From: Trichomonas vaginalis G3
Lineage: Eukaryota > Parabasalia > Trichomonadida > Trichomonadidae
NCBI RefSeq assembly: GCF_026262505.1
Contig: NC_067208.1
Coordinates: 11,231,962-11,295,961, forward strand
Reading direction: 5' to 3'
DNA: 64,000 nucleotides
This document shows positions 25,931-35,912 of the stretch, in pieces. Made by a program: the position numbers and the translations under genes. The notes under the pieces were generated by a model. It worked only from the letters and a program-made list of their open reading frames with translations, ran no database searches and had not been told where the DNA came from. The stretch's first letter is position 1. Each line of letters starts with the position of its first letter.

Positions 25931-28459
25931 TCACTTCTTAACAAAGTAATATGTGCTTCTTACACCACCATAGCTCAAACGTTTCTTTTCAAACATCGAT
26001 TGAAACTTATTTTGAGCCATTGGCTTTAGTCTCTTTTTCTTCAAATACGCCAAGAAATCTTCTTCACATCTTTTCACTTCATAGCCTTCTTTAAACTCCT
26101 CCTTGTTAAGTTCTATGAAATCCTTTATATCATTCTTTGTTGCAATGGCTTCTTCACGAACGACATCGTGAACTATTTCATCATTGCATTCATGTATGAC
26201 CTCCTCACTGTTCTCATGAACTATTTCAACACTGTTCTCATGAACGACCTCCTTACTGTCTTTCATAAGCGTTTCAAAGTCTCCTTTACTCATTACTTCA
26301 ATCTCATGCTGTTCACAGTAGTACTTAAACTCACTGTATATGTCTTTGTTGTATGTTATATTGCTTCCCATGTACTCCATGAATTTTTCAAGCACTTCCT
26401 CATAATTCACTGTTTCTTTCTTTCCACGACCTTCTAATATCATACTTGCTTCGTAAATATAACTTCTTGCAGAACCGTCTCGCTTTCTACTTCTCTTCAC
26501 AAATTCTCTCATCTTGCCGCCAAATACATTTGAACTACATGCAAAGAATTCATTCTCCTTCGCAAATTCTTTATATCTTCTGTAGCACTCTGTACAATTC
26601 CATCCGGATACAAACTTTTCATAGAACTCCTCGTAAAACATTTGGTAAGGTGTTTTGTTCATTTCGATGAGTTCTTGTTTAGCCCTGGTGAATGGTATCT
26701 TCCTTACATCAAATTCACTTAAATCTTTCTTCATGAAGTACGTCAGTAAGTTTGAATAAAACTCTTCATTAAAGCTTTCAATGAGATTTGAGAAATATTC
26801 GTAATTTCCTTTGTATCTGCTGCTTACGTCAATGACAACAAATCTTCTGTCGTCTTTGTCAATCTTTACTGAGTTGAAGTTGTTAGATATCATGATGATA
26901 TTACAAACATTCTCTATCTTTCTTACTGGCTGACACTTCTGATTTAAGTCCAACTGAGTCTCTGTTACTATTGACTTTAGTGCGTCGTGGTTCATGACCT
27001 TAGACGTATCGCATGAGCTTAGTGCATTGCATACGATGAGCTTCATGTTCTCAATAGCAGCATTGAATCTACCAACCACATTCTCTATTGCCGTTATATT
27101 ATTGTTGGCGTACTTGCTAATGAGCTCGCATAGAACATTACTAAGTACATTCTTACCAGTTCCTTGCTTTCCTATTAACAAAAGTACTGTTCCAGTCTTT
27201 CCACAAGGATTTTGAACGATGTAGGCGAACCAGTTCAAAACATACCCATAAAGCTCTTCATCCTCATTACATATGACATCGTGAACATGTTTCAAATATC
27301 CTTCAATAACGTTCTCATCTACTTCATTCAGTACCTCATACTCATATCCTCTGAAATAGCTGTAAATGTCATCTCTTTCGTCAAAGAATCTCATGCCTGA
27401 CTTCATAAGATAGTTCTTGTTCTGACCCGCTTCATAAATCATCAGTGCGTTCACATCCTTCTCCTCAATACGTCCTACATAAATACTCTTCATGAGCTTA
27501 TTGAATTCCTTGCTATCTACTGACACAAGTGTTGTTGTGTCTCGTATTCCATCATAATCTTTCACTAGATATGTCATACGTGCTCCGTCAATAACAACAA
27601 CACATCTTCTTAAGTCATTTATAACACTAGCTATGTCAATACCGTCCTCACTCATGTACTTATTTCTCCTCAAGTCCTTTAGTGTGAAAGTGTCTCTAAG
27701 TTCTATTTCAAGCAATTCATTTACACATCCTTTGCAATACTTCTCTATAAAATATTTCTGTCGTTCTTTACTAAGTTTCTTAACAGCTCTGAAGAACCAT
27801 GTGTTTTGACTCAAACATCCTTCACAACTTCTCTCATTCATTCCTAGTTCTTTCATGTCATTATCTTCAACCTCTATGGTCTCATTGACTAAGGTCAAAG
27901 GGTTCTTAGTCATTGCTGGTCTTATCTGAAACAATGTTTGTGCAACAGGTTTAACTAGTTCAGCAACGTCCTTCCTTAATATGAATAGCTGTTTCCACTC
28001 ATCTTTGCTAACAGTTCTTTCATAACCACTGACAGTAATGATTTCATTTGCTGACCTTAGACGCTTATGTTCTATCATTTGTATTGCTTTTGTGTAAGGC
28101 TTTCGTGAGCATAGGTTGTATATGTCATTCCTGCAATGTTCATTCATGCCAATAGTACTAAATCCTTTCTTTGCTGTTGAGTGCATAATATCCATTAGTT
28201 CCTGTGTTCGTATTGCTGTCTCATAAAATACAACAAGACCTTTGTCATCTATGACGTACTTACCGAAAACATTGCTTATATTCTTTAACCATGAAATAAC
28301 ATCCTCATTCATGCTGTCAAACATGAAGTAAGGTCTTACATACTCTTCACTTATAAGATACTCCACAAAGTACTTGTTAAGCTCTATGTCCTCGTGAGCG
28401 ATTTCATTAGGTTTGATATTAGTTCCTTTTGTCATTGCTGTCATGTACTTCACTCTCAT
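25931..28459 (-). CDS. SF3/D5-like helicase, left arm
   Basis: A protein of about 842 aa starting at the ATG reading MRVKYMTAMTKG. Residues about 210-250 carry CEGC and CKGC cysteine pairs. The D5_N-like region is at about 370-415 (FRGYEYEVLNEV ... YVLNWFAYIVQNP). Walker A GKQGTGKN is at about 430-437, sensor IIMISNNFNSVKI at about 510-522 and arginine-finger-like DDRRFVVIDV just after. The C-terminal third is a long charged extension with VVHEN/IVHEN repeats. It is about 200 aa longer than the Maverick A helicase, with a distinct N-terminus lacking an obvious prim-pol motif. It presumably unwinds the element's own origin. It diverges from the HNH gene across about 100 bp. Confidence 0.85.
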   Translation of the reverse strand: MRVKYMTAMTKGTNIKPNEIAHEDIELNKYFVEYLISEEYVRPYFMFDSMNEDVISWLKNISNVFGKYVIDDKGLVVFYETAIRTQELMDIMHSTAKKGFSTIGMNEHCRNDIYNLCSRKPYTKAIQMIEHKRLRSANEIITVSGYERTVSKDEWKQLFILRKDVAELVKPVAQTLFQIRPAMTKNPLTLVNETIEVEDNDMKELGMNERSCEGCLSQNTWFFRAVKKLSKERQKYFIEKYCKGCVNELLEIELRDTFTLKDLRRNKYMSEDGIDIASVINDLRRCVVVIDGARMTYLVKDYDGIRDTTTLVSVDSKEFNKLMKSIYVGRIEEKDVNALMIYEAGQNKNYLMKSGMRFFDERDDIYSYFRGYEYEVLNEVDENVIEGYLKHVHDVICNEDEELYGYVLNWFAYIVQNPCGKTGTVLLLIGKQGTGKNVLSNVLCELISKYANNNITAIENVVGRFNAAIENMKLIVCNALSSCDTSKVMNHDALKSIVTETQLDLNQKCQPVRKIENVCNIIMISNNFNSVKIDKDDRRFVVIDVSSRYKGNYEYFSNLIESFNEEFYSNLLTYFMKKDLSEFDVRKIPFTRAKQELIEMNKTPYQMFYEEFYEKFVSGWNCTECYRRYKEFAKENEFFACSSNVFGGKMREFVKRSRKRDGSARSYIYEASMILEGRGKKETVNYEEVLEKFMEYMGSNITYNKDIYSEFKYYCEQHEIEVMSKGDFETLMKDSKEVVHENSVEIVHENSEEVIHECNDEIVHDVVREEAIATKNDIKDFIELNKEEFKEGYEVKRCEEDFLAYLKKKRLKPMAQNKFQSMFEKKRLSYGGVRSTYYFVKK

Positions 28460-28558
28460 AGTTCCTTTCAATAGCGTAAAAGTACTTCATTGTTTCATAA
28501 CTGCTCTAAATTCTGTTCAAAATTCGTACAACATAACTTTTAACATTAGTGAAAGAGC

Positions 28559-29227
28559 ATGAGCGAAACAACAACATCTAACATTACAGAAGGAGCTAGT
28601 GAAAATATTGACGAGCTCAGTGAGGAAGAAGATATTGAGGACGTCAATGAGAACGTTAGTGGGGAACAAACTCAATGGGAAACATTGAGAAATCATGAAG
28701 ATTATGAGATTTGTACGACATATCCTTTTACTATTCGTCGAAAGAAAAACAAACATATTAAGAGTGAATGCTTAAATAATCATGGTTATATTGTGCTTAG
28801 TTTAAACAACAAAATGTACTTAAAGCATAGAATTATTGCAGAACAGTGGATTGAAAATCCAAACAATTTGAAAGAAATAGACCATATAAATCATGATAGA
28901 ACGGACAACAGAATCTCAAACCTTCGTTGGTGTTCTAAATCTGAAAACAATAGAAATAAAAGCAAGTATGGCGATATAGTTTATGAGTTCGTTGATGAAA
29001 TATCTGACGAAGCTGTTGAAATAACAGCTTATGGTAAGCATTCGTTTGAGTTCTACTACTATGTTGAGAATGAGGACGCATTCTATTATTATACAGGTCC
29101 TAACTATCGAAAACTTCATATAAACTTTACAAAAACAGGTGCTGCTTATGTTTGTATGATAGATACAGAAAACAAGAGAGTAATCTTATGCATAAACAAA
29201 TTCAAACGCTTGTACGGCTTCATGTAG
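28559..29227 (+). CDS. NUMOD/HNH-type endonuclease-like protein, left arm
   Basis: A 222-aa protein in four parts. Residues 1-40 are acidic and Ser/Glu-rich (ELSEEEDIEDVNENVSGE). Residues 40-95 are NUMOD4-like (WETLRNHEDYEICTTYPFTI, then HGYIVLSL). Residues 96-140 are an HNH_3-like core (HRIIAEQWIENPNNLKEIDH, INHDRTDNRISNLRWCSKSE, NNRNKS), with His and Asn metal-binding candidates. Residues 160-222 are the YxHxF domain shared with the small terminal proteins. Such enzymes are homing-type nicking or cutting nucleases. Here it may initiate copying or arm exchange, by inference. It diverges from the helicase gene. Confidence 0.78.
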   Translation: MSETTTSNITEGASENIDELSEEEDIEDVNENVSGEQTQWETLRNHEDYEICTTYPFTIRRKKNKHIKSECLNNHGYIVLSLNNKMYLKHRIIAEQWIENPNNLKEIDHINHDRTDNRISNLRWCSKSENNRNKSKYGDIVYEFVDEISDEAVEITAYGKHSFEFYYYVENEDAFYYYTGPNYRKLHINFTKTGAAYVCMIDTENKRVILCINKFKRLYGFM

Positions 29228-29546
29228 GACAAACATTATTTTTCAACACTAACGCCAACACGTAGGACAAACATTCATGACTAACATTACTGTATAACAT
29301 AAATGTTTTGTCATGATCATTCATCGTTTATGCTTTATCAATACTTCATCGTAATGAACGTTTATGCTTTGTCATGATCATTCATCGTTTATGCTTTATC
29401 AATACTTCATCGTAATGAACGTTTATGCTTTGTCATGATCATTCATCGTTTATGCTTTATCAATACTTCATCGTAATGAACGTAAATGACCCAAAAATAA
29501 TGTTTAGGTGAAGAGGTGAGATCTCACCTCTTTTCTCACCTCATTT
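29228..29546. repeat. Short-repeat block after HNH gene, left arm
   Basis: Three near-identical copies of a ~69-bp unit built on GTCATGATCATTCATCGTTT, ATGCTTTATCAATACTTCAT and CGTAATGAACGT (about 29311-29490). They are followed by AATAATGTTTAGGTGAAG and the palindrome GGTGAGATCTCACC near 29515. The right arm has only two copies at the mirrored place, so copy number differs. Confidence 0.65.
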
Positions 29547-29696
29547 CTACCCTCTTGAATTTTCATACGGAATCTCTTCCCTCGGTTTTCCGAGGGAAGC
29601 AATCATATGAGGAAATTCTTCTAAAAGTTCTTTTGTCTGTTGGTTTTCAAACCAATGATATGCTTGCTTTGTAGAACGAAGAGTATTATAAGGCAT
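29547..29696 (-). CDS. 49-aa WFxNQ ORF, left arm
   Basis: A small frame (MPYNTLRSTKQAYHWFEN, then QQTKELLEEFPHMIASLGK). Its centre resembles the Maverick B protein at 53339-54164 (DTKHTDDWFKNQSTQELLSE), and its end (ASLGKPREEIPYEN) is encoded over a perfect hairpin, CCCTCGGTTTTCCGAGGG, that also occurs at 52461-52484 and 54422-54445 in Maverick B. The mirrored copy is 35506-35655. It may be a coding relic exchanged between elements. Confidence 0.4.
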   Translation of the reverse strand: MPYNTLRSTKQAYHWFENQQTKELLEEFPHMIASLGKPREEIPYENSRG

Positions 29697-29733
29697 TTTG
29701 TGAAGAATATAGCAATCGCCGGAATTCAGACGG

Positions 29734-29931
29734 TTGCTTTTTATACAAAATTCACGCAGGAAAATTCTTGAGTTTTGGTTGAAAGAATACGGTCAAGCCA
29801 AAAGTGGCTCGACCTCAAAACAAACATTTTATGAGCTTACTAAGGCATTTATGAATGAATTCAAATGTATTTGCATACATCCTGACCTCGTTCATTTTGT
29901 TGCTGAATTCAGCAAAAATAATGTTTAGGGT
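29734..29931 (+). other. Open frame without ATG start, left arm
   Basis: A 64-codon frame with protein-like content (FWLKEYGQAKSGSTSKQTF, then YELTKAFMNEFKC) that lacks an upstream ATG. An identical mirror lies at 35274-35468. It ends over the TTGCTGAATTCAGCAA-type palindrome and the AATAATGTTTAGGG module. It may be a remnant of a longer gene or a chance frame. The identity between arms says nothing about coding here. Confidence 0.25.
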
Positions 29932-31115
29932 AGATGGTTTTAGGTGCTACTATGTTACCATGTGCTACCAGGTTAATTAACTTCTCTGAAAAAATGAGAC
30001 AACATGACATTTAGACAACACAGCAGGGGAAGGCATTTATGAATTATTTTTGAAGAACTGAAGGGGTCACCAGGTCACCAGGTCACCAGGTAATTTAACT
30101 TCTCTGAAAAAATGAGACAACATGACATTTAGACAACAACACAGGAGGAAGGCAGTTATGAATTATTTTTGAAGAACTGAAGGGGTCACCAGGTCACCAG
30201 GTCACCAGGTAATTTAACTTCTCTGAAAAAATGAGACAACATGACATTTAGACAACAACACAGGAGGAAGGCAGTTATGAATTATTTTTGAATAACTGAA
30301 GGGGTCACCAGGTCACCAGGTCACCAGGTAATTTAACTTCTCTGAAAAAATGAGACAACATGACATTTAGACAACAACACAGGAGGAAGGCAGTTATGAA
30401 TTATTTTTGAAGAACTGAAGGTGCTACCATGTTACCATGTGCTACCAGGTTAATTAACTTCTCTGAAAAAATGAGACAACATGACATTTAGACAACACAG
30501 CAGGGGAAGGTATTTATGAATTATTTTTGAAGAACTGAAGGTGCTACCATGTTACCATGTGCTACCAGGTTAATTAACTTCTCTGAAAAAATGAGACAAC
30601 ATGACATTTTGACAACAACACAGGAGGAAGGTATTTATGAATTATTTTTGAAGAACTGAAGGTGCTACCATGTTACCATGTGCTACCAGGTTAATTAACT
30701 TCTCTGAAAAAATGAGACAACATGACATTTTGACAACAACACAGGAGGAAGGTATTTATGAATTATTTTTGAAGAACTGAAGGTGCTACCATGTTACCAT
30801 GTGCTACCAGGTTAATTAACTTCTCTGAAAAAATGAGACAACATGACATTTTGACAACAACACAGGAGGAAGGCAGTTATGAATTATTTTTGAAGAACTG
30901 AAGGTGTCACTACGTCACCATGTGCTACCAGGTTAATTAACTTCTCTGAAAAAATGAGACAACATGACATTTTGACAACAACACAGGAGGAAGGTATTTA
31001 TGAATTATTTTTGAAGAACTGAAGGTGTCACTACGTCACCATGTGCTACCAGGTTAATTAACTTCTCTGAAAAAATGAGACAACATGACATTTAGACAAC
31101 AACACAGGAAATAAA
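29932..31115 (+). repeat. Ten tandem ~119-121-bp iteron-like repeats, left arm
   Basis: Units start near GAATTATTTTTGAAGAACTG and run through a variable block, the constant AACTTCTCTGAAAAAATGAG, GACAACATGACATTT and ACAACACAGGAGGAAGG. The variable block is three tandem ~9-bp motifs: GTCACCAGG x3 in some units, GCTACCATG/TTACCATGT/GCTACCAGG in others, and GTCACTACGTCACCATG in others. The same family flanks the helicase cassette in Maverick A. Iterons of this form suggest binding sites for an element-encoded initiator. Confidence 0.85.
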
Positions 31116-32344
31116 TGTTTACGTAAATGATTTGTCATGATCATTCATCGTTTATGCTTTGTCATGATCATTCATCGTTTATGCTTTGTCATGATTTCTT
31201 CATCGTAATGAGCGTAAATGATCCAAAAATAATGTTTATGTTAGAATGTTAGATCTCACCTCTTTTCTCACCTCTTTTCTCACCTCATTGAATTTTCATG
31301 ATTTCTTCATCGTATATGCTTTGTCAAACATGAACGTAAATGTTTTGTCAAACATGAACGTATATGCTTTGTCAAACATGAACGTATATGTTTTGTCATG
31401 ATTTCTTCATCGTAAATGTTTTGTCATGATCATTCATCGTTTATGTTTTGTCAAGACTTCTTCATCGTAATGAGTGTAAATGTTTTGTCATGATTTCTTC
31501 ATCGTATATGCTTTGTCAAACATGAACGTAAATGTTTTGTCAAGACTTCTTCATCGTAATGAGTGTAAATGATCCAAAAATATATTTTAGGTGAAGAGGT
31601 GAGATCTCACCTCATGAATTTTCATGATTTCTTCGTTTATGCTTTGTCAAACATGAACGTATATGCTTTGTCAAACATGAACGTATATGTTTTGTCATGA
31701 TTTCTTCATCGTAAATGTTTTGTCATGATCATTCATCGTTTATGTTTTGTCAAGACTTCTTCATCGTAATGAGTGTAAATGTTTTGTCATGATTTCTTCA
31801 TCGTATATGCTTTGTCAAACATGAACGTAAATGTTTTGTCATGATTTCTTCATCGTAATGAGTGTAAATGATCCAAAAATATATTTTAGGTGAAGAGGTG
31901 AGATCTCACCTCATGAATTTTCATGATTTCTTCGTTTATGCTTTGTCAAACATGAACGTATATGCTTTGTCAAACATGAACGTATATGTTTTGTCATGAT
32001 TTCTTCATCGTAAATGTTTTGTCATGATCATTCATCGTTTATGTTTTGTCAAGACTTCTTCATCGTAATGAGTGTAAATGTTTTGTCATGATTTCTTCAT
32101 CGTATATGCTTTGTCAAACATGAACGTAAATGTTTTGTCATGATTTCTTCATCGTAATGAGTGTAAATGATCCAAAAATATATTTTAGGTGAAGAGGTGA
32201 GATCTCACCTCATGAATTTTCATGATTTCTTCGTTTATGCTTTGTCAAACATGAACGCATATGCTTTGTCAAACATGAACGTATATGTTTTGTCATGATT
32301 TCTTCATCGTAATGAACGTAAATGACCCAAAAATAATGTTTATG
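31116..32344. repeat. Short-repeat and palindrome-rich region, left arm
   Basis: A gene-free 1.2 kb of mixed modules: GTCATGATTTCTTCATCG, GCTTTGTCAAACATGAACG, and WWTGTTTTGTCAAGACTTC. They are arranged in a ~295-bp higher-order repeat seen about three times (starting near 31575, 31880 and 32180). Each unit is closed by GAGGTGAGATCTCACCTC and ATGAATTTTCATGATTTC. Mirrored but rearranged sequence is at 32890-33430. Confidence 0.7.
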
Positions 32345-32889
32345 TTAGAATATTAGATCTAACACCTTTTCTAACATGTTTTCTAACATGGAGGATTTCA
32401 TTAGATATAAATATTATTTACTGAAAGTATCCTAAAAATATTTGATGGACTTTAACTAAAATAATGTTTAGGGAATAATGTGTATAACAGATGAAACAGT
32501 AAAGTATTATATCTATTAAATCGTCTATGATGTAAATTGTGTATAGAATGAAATGAAGGAATAATGTGTATATCAGATGAAACAGTAAAGTATTATATCT
32601 ATTAAATCGTCTATGATGTAAATTGTGTATAGAATGAAATGAAGGAATAATGTGTATATCAGATGAAACAGTAAAGTATTATATCTATTAAATCGTCTAT
32701 GATGTAAATTGTGTATAGAATGAAATGAAGGAATAATGTGTATATCAGATGAAACAGTAAAGTATTATATCTATTAAATCGTCTATGATGTAAATTGTGT
32801 ATAGAATGAAATGAAGGAAGAATATTTATATCTAATGAAATCCTCCATGTTAGAAAACATGTTAGAAAAGGTGTTAGATCTAACATTCT
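32345..32889. repeat. Centre of the palindrome: inner arm tips and 86-bp tandem loop
   Basis: The inner tips mirror one another: GTTAGATCTAACACC ... ATTAGATATAAATATT at 32349-32415, and its reverse complement at 32820-32884. The loop between (about 32416-32819) is asymmetric and consists of four tandem 86-bp units (starting near 32472, 32559, 32645 and 32731), each with GTGTATATCAGATGAAACAG and AAATCGTCTATGATGTAAAT. An asymmetric centre of this kind is common where an inverted dimer formed around a preexisting repeat. Confidence 0.8.
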
Positions 32890-33434
32890 AACATAAACAT
32901 TATTTTTGGGTCATTTACGTTCATTACGATGAAGAAATCATGACAAAACATATACGTTCATGTTTGACAAAACATATGCGTTCATGTTTGACAAAGCATA
33001 AACGAAGAAATCATGAAAATTCATGAGGTGAGATCTCACCTCTTCACCTAAAATATATTTTTGGATCATTTACACTCATTACGATGAAGAAATCATGACA
33101 AAACATTTACGTTCATGTTTGACAAAGCATATACGATGAAGAAATCATGACAAAACATTTACACTCATTACGATGAAGAAGTCTTGACAAAACATAAACG
33201 ATGAATGATCATGACAAAACATTTACGATGAAGAAATCATGACAAAACATATACGTTCATGTTTGACAAAGCATATACGTTCATGTTTGACAAAACATAA
33301 ACGAAGAAATCATGAAAATTCATGAGGTGAGAAAAGAGGTGAGAAAAGAAGTGAGATCTCACCTCTTCACCTAAACATTATTTTTGGATCATTTACACTC
33401 ATTACGATGAAGAAGTCTTGACAAAACATTTACG
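32890..33434. repeat. Short-repeat and palindrome-rich region, right arm
   Basis: A shorter mirror of 31116-32344 with fewer higher-order units. It carries GTTCATGTTTGACAAAGC, CATTACGATGAAGAAATCATG and GGTGAGATCTCACC near 33030 and 33350. No coding frame supported. Confidence 0.65.
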
Positions 33435-35270
33435 TAAACATTTATTTCCTGTGTTGTTGTCTAAATGTCATGTTGTCTCATTTTTTCAGAGAAGTTAAAT
33501 TACCTGGTGACCTGGTGACCCCTTCAGTTATTCAAAAATAATTCATAACTGCCTTCCTCCTGTGTTGTTGTCTAAATGTCATGTTGTCTCATTTTTTCAG
33601 AGAAGTTAAATTACCTGGTGACCTGGTGACCTGGTGACCCCTTCAGTTATTCAAAAATAATTCATAACTGCCTTCCTCCTGTGTTGTTGTCTAAATGTCA
33701 TGTTGTCTCATTTTTTCAGAGAAGTTAAATTACCTGGTGACCTGGTGACCTGGTGACCCCTTCAGTTATTCAAAAATAATTCATTATTGAATAACCTAAA
33801 AACCATCTACCCTAAACATTATTTTTGGGTCATTTACGCTCATTACGATGAAGAAGTCTTGACAAAACATTTACGTTCATGTTTGACAAAACATATACGC
33901 TCATTACGATGAAGAAGTCTTGACAAAACATTTACGTAAACATTTATTTCCTGTGTTGTTGTCTAAATGTCATGTTGTCTCATTTTTTCAGAGAAGTTAA
34001 ATTACCTGGTGACCTGGTGACCTGGTGACCCCTTCAGTTATTCAAAAATAATTCATAACTGCCTTCCTCCTGTGTTGTTGTCTAAATGTCATGTTGTCTC
34101 ATTTTTTCAGAGAAGTTAAATTACCTGGTGACCTGGTGACCTGGTGACCCCTTCAGTTCTTCAAAAATAATTCATAACTGCCTTCCTCCTGTGTTGTTGT
34201 CTAAATGTCATGTTGTCTCATTTTTTCAGAGAAGTTAAATTACCTGGTGACCTGGTGACCTGGTGACCCTTCAGTTATTCAAAAATAATTCATTATTGAA
34301 TAACCTAAAAACCATCTACCCTAAACATTATTTTTGGGTCATTTACGCTCATTACGATGAAGAAGTCTTGACAAAACATTTACGTTCATGTTTGACAAAA
34401 CATATACGCTCATTACGATGAAGAAGTCTTGACAAAACATTTACGCTCATGTTTGACAAAACATATACGATGAAGAAGTCATGACAAAACATTTACGAAG
34501 AAATCATGACAAAACATTTACGAAGAAGTTTTGACACGAAGTGAAGATTTGCACTTCGTCAAAAAAGTGAAGGTTCGACAAAACATTTACGTTCATGTTT
34601 GACAAAACATTTACGTTCATGTTTGACAAAGCATATACGATGAAGAAATCATGAAAATTCAATGAGGTGAGAAAAGAGGTGAGAAAAGAGGTGAGATCTA
34701 ACATTCTAACATAAACATTATTTTTGGATCATTTACGCTCATTACGATGAAGAAATCATGACAAAGCATAAACGATGAATGATCATGACAAATCATTTAC
34801 GTAAACATTTATTTCCTGTGTTGTTGTCTAAATGTCATGTTGTCTCATTTTTTCAGAGAAGTTAATTAACCTGGTAGCACATGGTAACATGGTAGCACCT
34901 TCAGTTCTTCAAAAATAATTCATAAATACCTTCCCCTGCTGTGTTGTCTAAATGTCATGTTGTCTCATTTTTTCAGAGAAGTTAATTAACCTGGTAGCAC
35001 ATGGTGACGTAGTGACACCTTCAGTTCTTCAAAAATAATTCATAACTGCCTTCCCCTGCTGTGTTGTCTAAATGTCATGTTGTCTCATTTTTTCAGAGAA
35101 GTTAATTAACCTGGTAGCACATGGTAACATGGTAGCACCTTCAGTTCTTCAAAAATAATTCATAAATGCCTTCCCCTGCTGTGTTGTCTAAATGTCATGT
35201 TGTCTCATTTTTTCAGAGAAGTTAATTAACCTGGTAGCACATGGTAACATGGTAGCACCTAAAACCATCT
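33435..35270 (-). repeat. Ten ~119-bp iteron-like repeats in three clusters, right arm
   Basis: Reverse-oriented units of the same family as 29932-31115, arranged as three (about 33450-33790), three (about 33945-34300) and four (about 34810-35265). The clusters are separated by short-repeat blocks with ATTATTTTTGGGTCATTTAC and CATTACGATGAAGAAGTC. The first two clusters carry the GTGACCTGGTGACCTGGTG variant and the third the GGTAGCACATGGTAACATGG variant. The left arm has a single uninterrupted array, so the arms have been rearranged since duplication. Confidence 0.8.
34533..34560. repeat. GACGAAGTG-type hairpin, right arm
   Basis: ACACGAAGTG / CACTTCGTC stem with loop AAGATTTG, nearly the same as 52504-52529 and the reverse of 19538-19563. 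No counterpart was found at the mirrored position in the left arm, so it was gained or lost after the arms formed. Confidence 0.55.
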
Positions 35271-35273
35271 ACC

Positions 35274-35505
35274 CTAAACATTATTTTTGCTGAATTCAGC
35301 AACAAAATGAACGAGGTCAGGATGTATGCAAATACATTTGAATTCATTCATAAATGCCTTAGTAAGCTCATAAAATGTTTGTTTTGAGGTCGAGCCACTT
35401 TTGGCTTGACCGTATTCTTTCAACCAAAACTCAAGAATTTTCCTGCGTGAATTTTGTATAAAAAGCAACCGTCTGAATTCCGGCGATTGCTATATTCTTC
35501 ACAAA
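35274..35505 (-). other. Open frame without ATG start, right arm
   Basis: Mirror of 29734-29931 with the same 64 codons (35274-35468), plus about 37 bp before the next ORF. It lies between the iterons and the 49-aa ORF. TTGCTGAATTCAGCAA is at about 35287-35302. No further support for translation. Confidence 0.25.
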
Positions 35506-35655
35506 ATGCCTTATAATACTCTTCGTTCTACAAAGCAAGCATATCATTGGTTTGAAAACCAACAGACAAAAGAACTTTTAGAAGAATTTCCTCATATGAT
35601 TGCTTCCCTCGGAAAACCGAGGGAAGAGATTCCGTATGAAAATTCAAGAGGGTAG
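35506..35655 (+). CDS. 49-aa WFxNQ ORF, right arm
   Basis: Mirror copy of 29547-29696, apparently identical. Its final third lies over the perfect CCCTCGG/CCGAGGG hairpin at 35603-35626, which is shared with Maverick B. It is followed by GAGGTGAGATCTCACCTC near 35672. Confidence 0.4.
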   Translation: MPYNTLRSTKQAYHWFENQQTKELLEEFPHMIASLGKPREEIPYENSRG

Positions 35656-35912
35656 AAATGAGGTGAGAAAAGAGGTGAGATCTCACCTCTTCACCTAAAC
35701 ATTATTTTTGGGTCATTTACGTTCATTACGATGAAGTATTGATAAAGCATAAACGATGAATGATCATGACAAAGCATAAACGTTCATTACGATGAAGTAT
35801 TGATAAAGCATAAACGATGAATGATCATGACAAAAATTTATGTTATACAGTAATGTTAGTCATGAATGTTTGTCCTACGTGTTGGCGTTAGTGTTGAAAA
35901 ATAATGTTTGTC

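Noticed and set aside
26168-27400. Rightward frames over the left-arm helicase, and mirrored leftward frames in the right arm
   Set aside because: Antisense shadows of the helicase gene; they are repeated in both arms only because the arms are copies.
32659-32886. Leftward frame over the palindrome loop
   Set aside because: The repetitive frame is produced by the 86-bp tandem units; no leader or domain.
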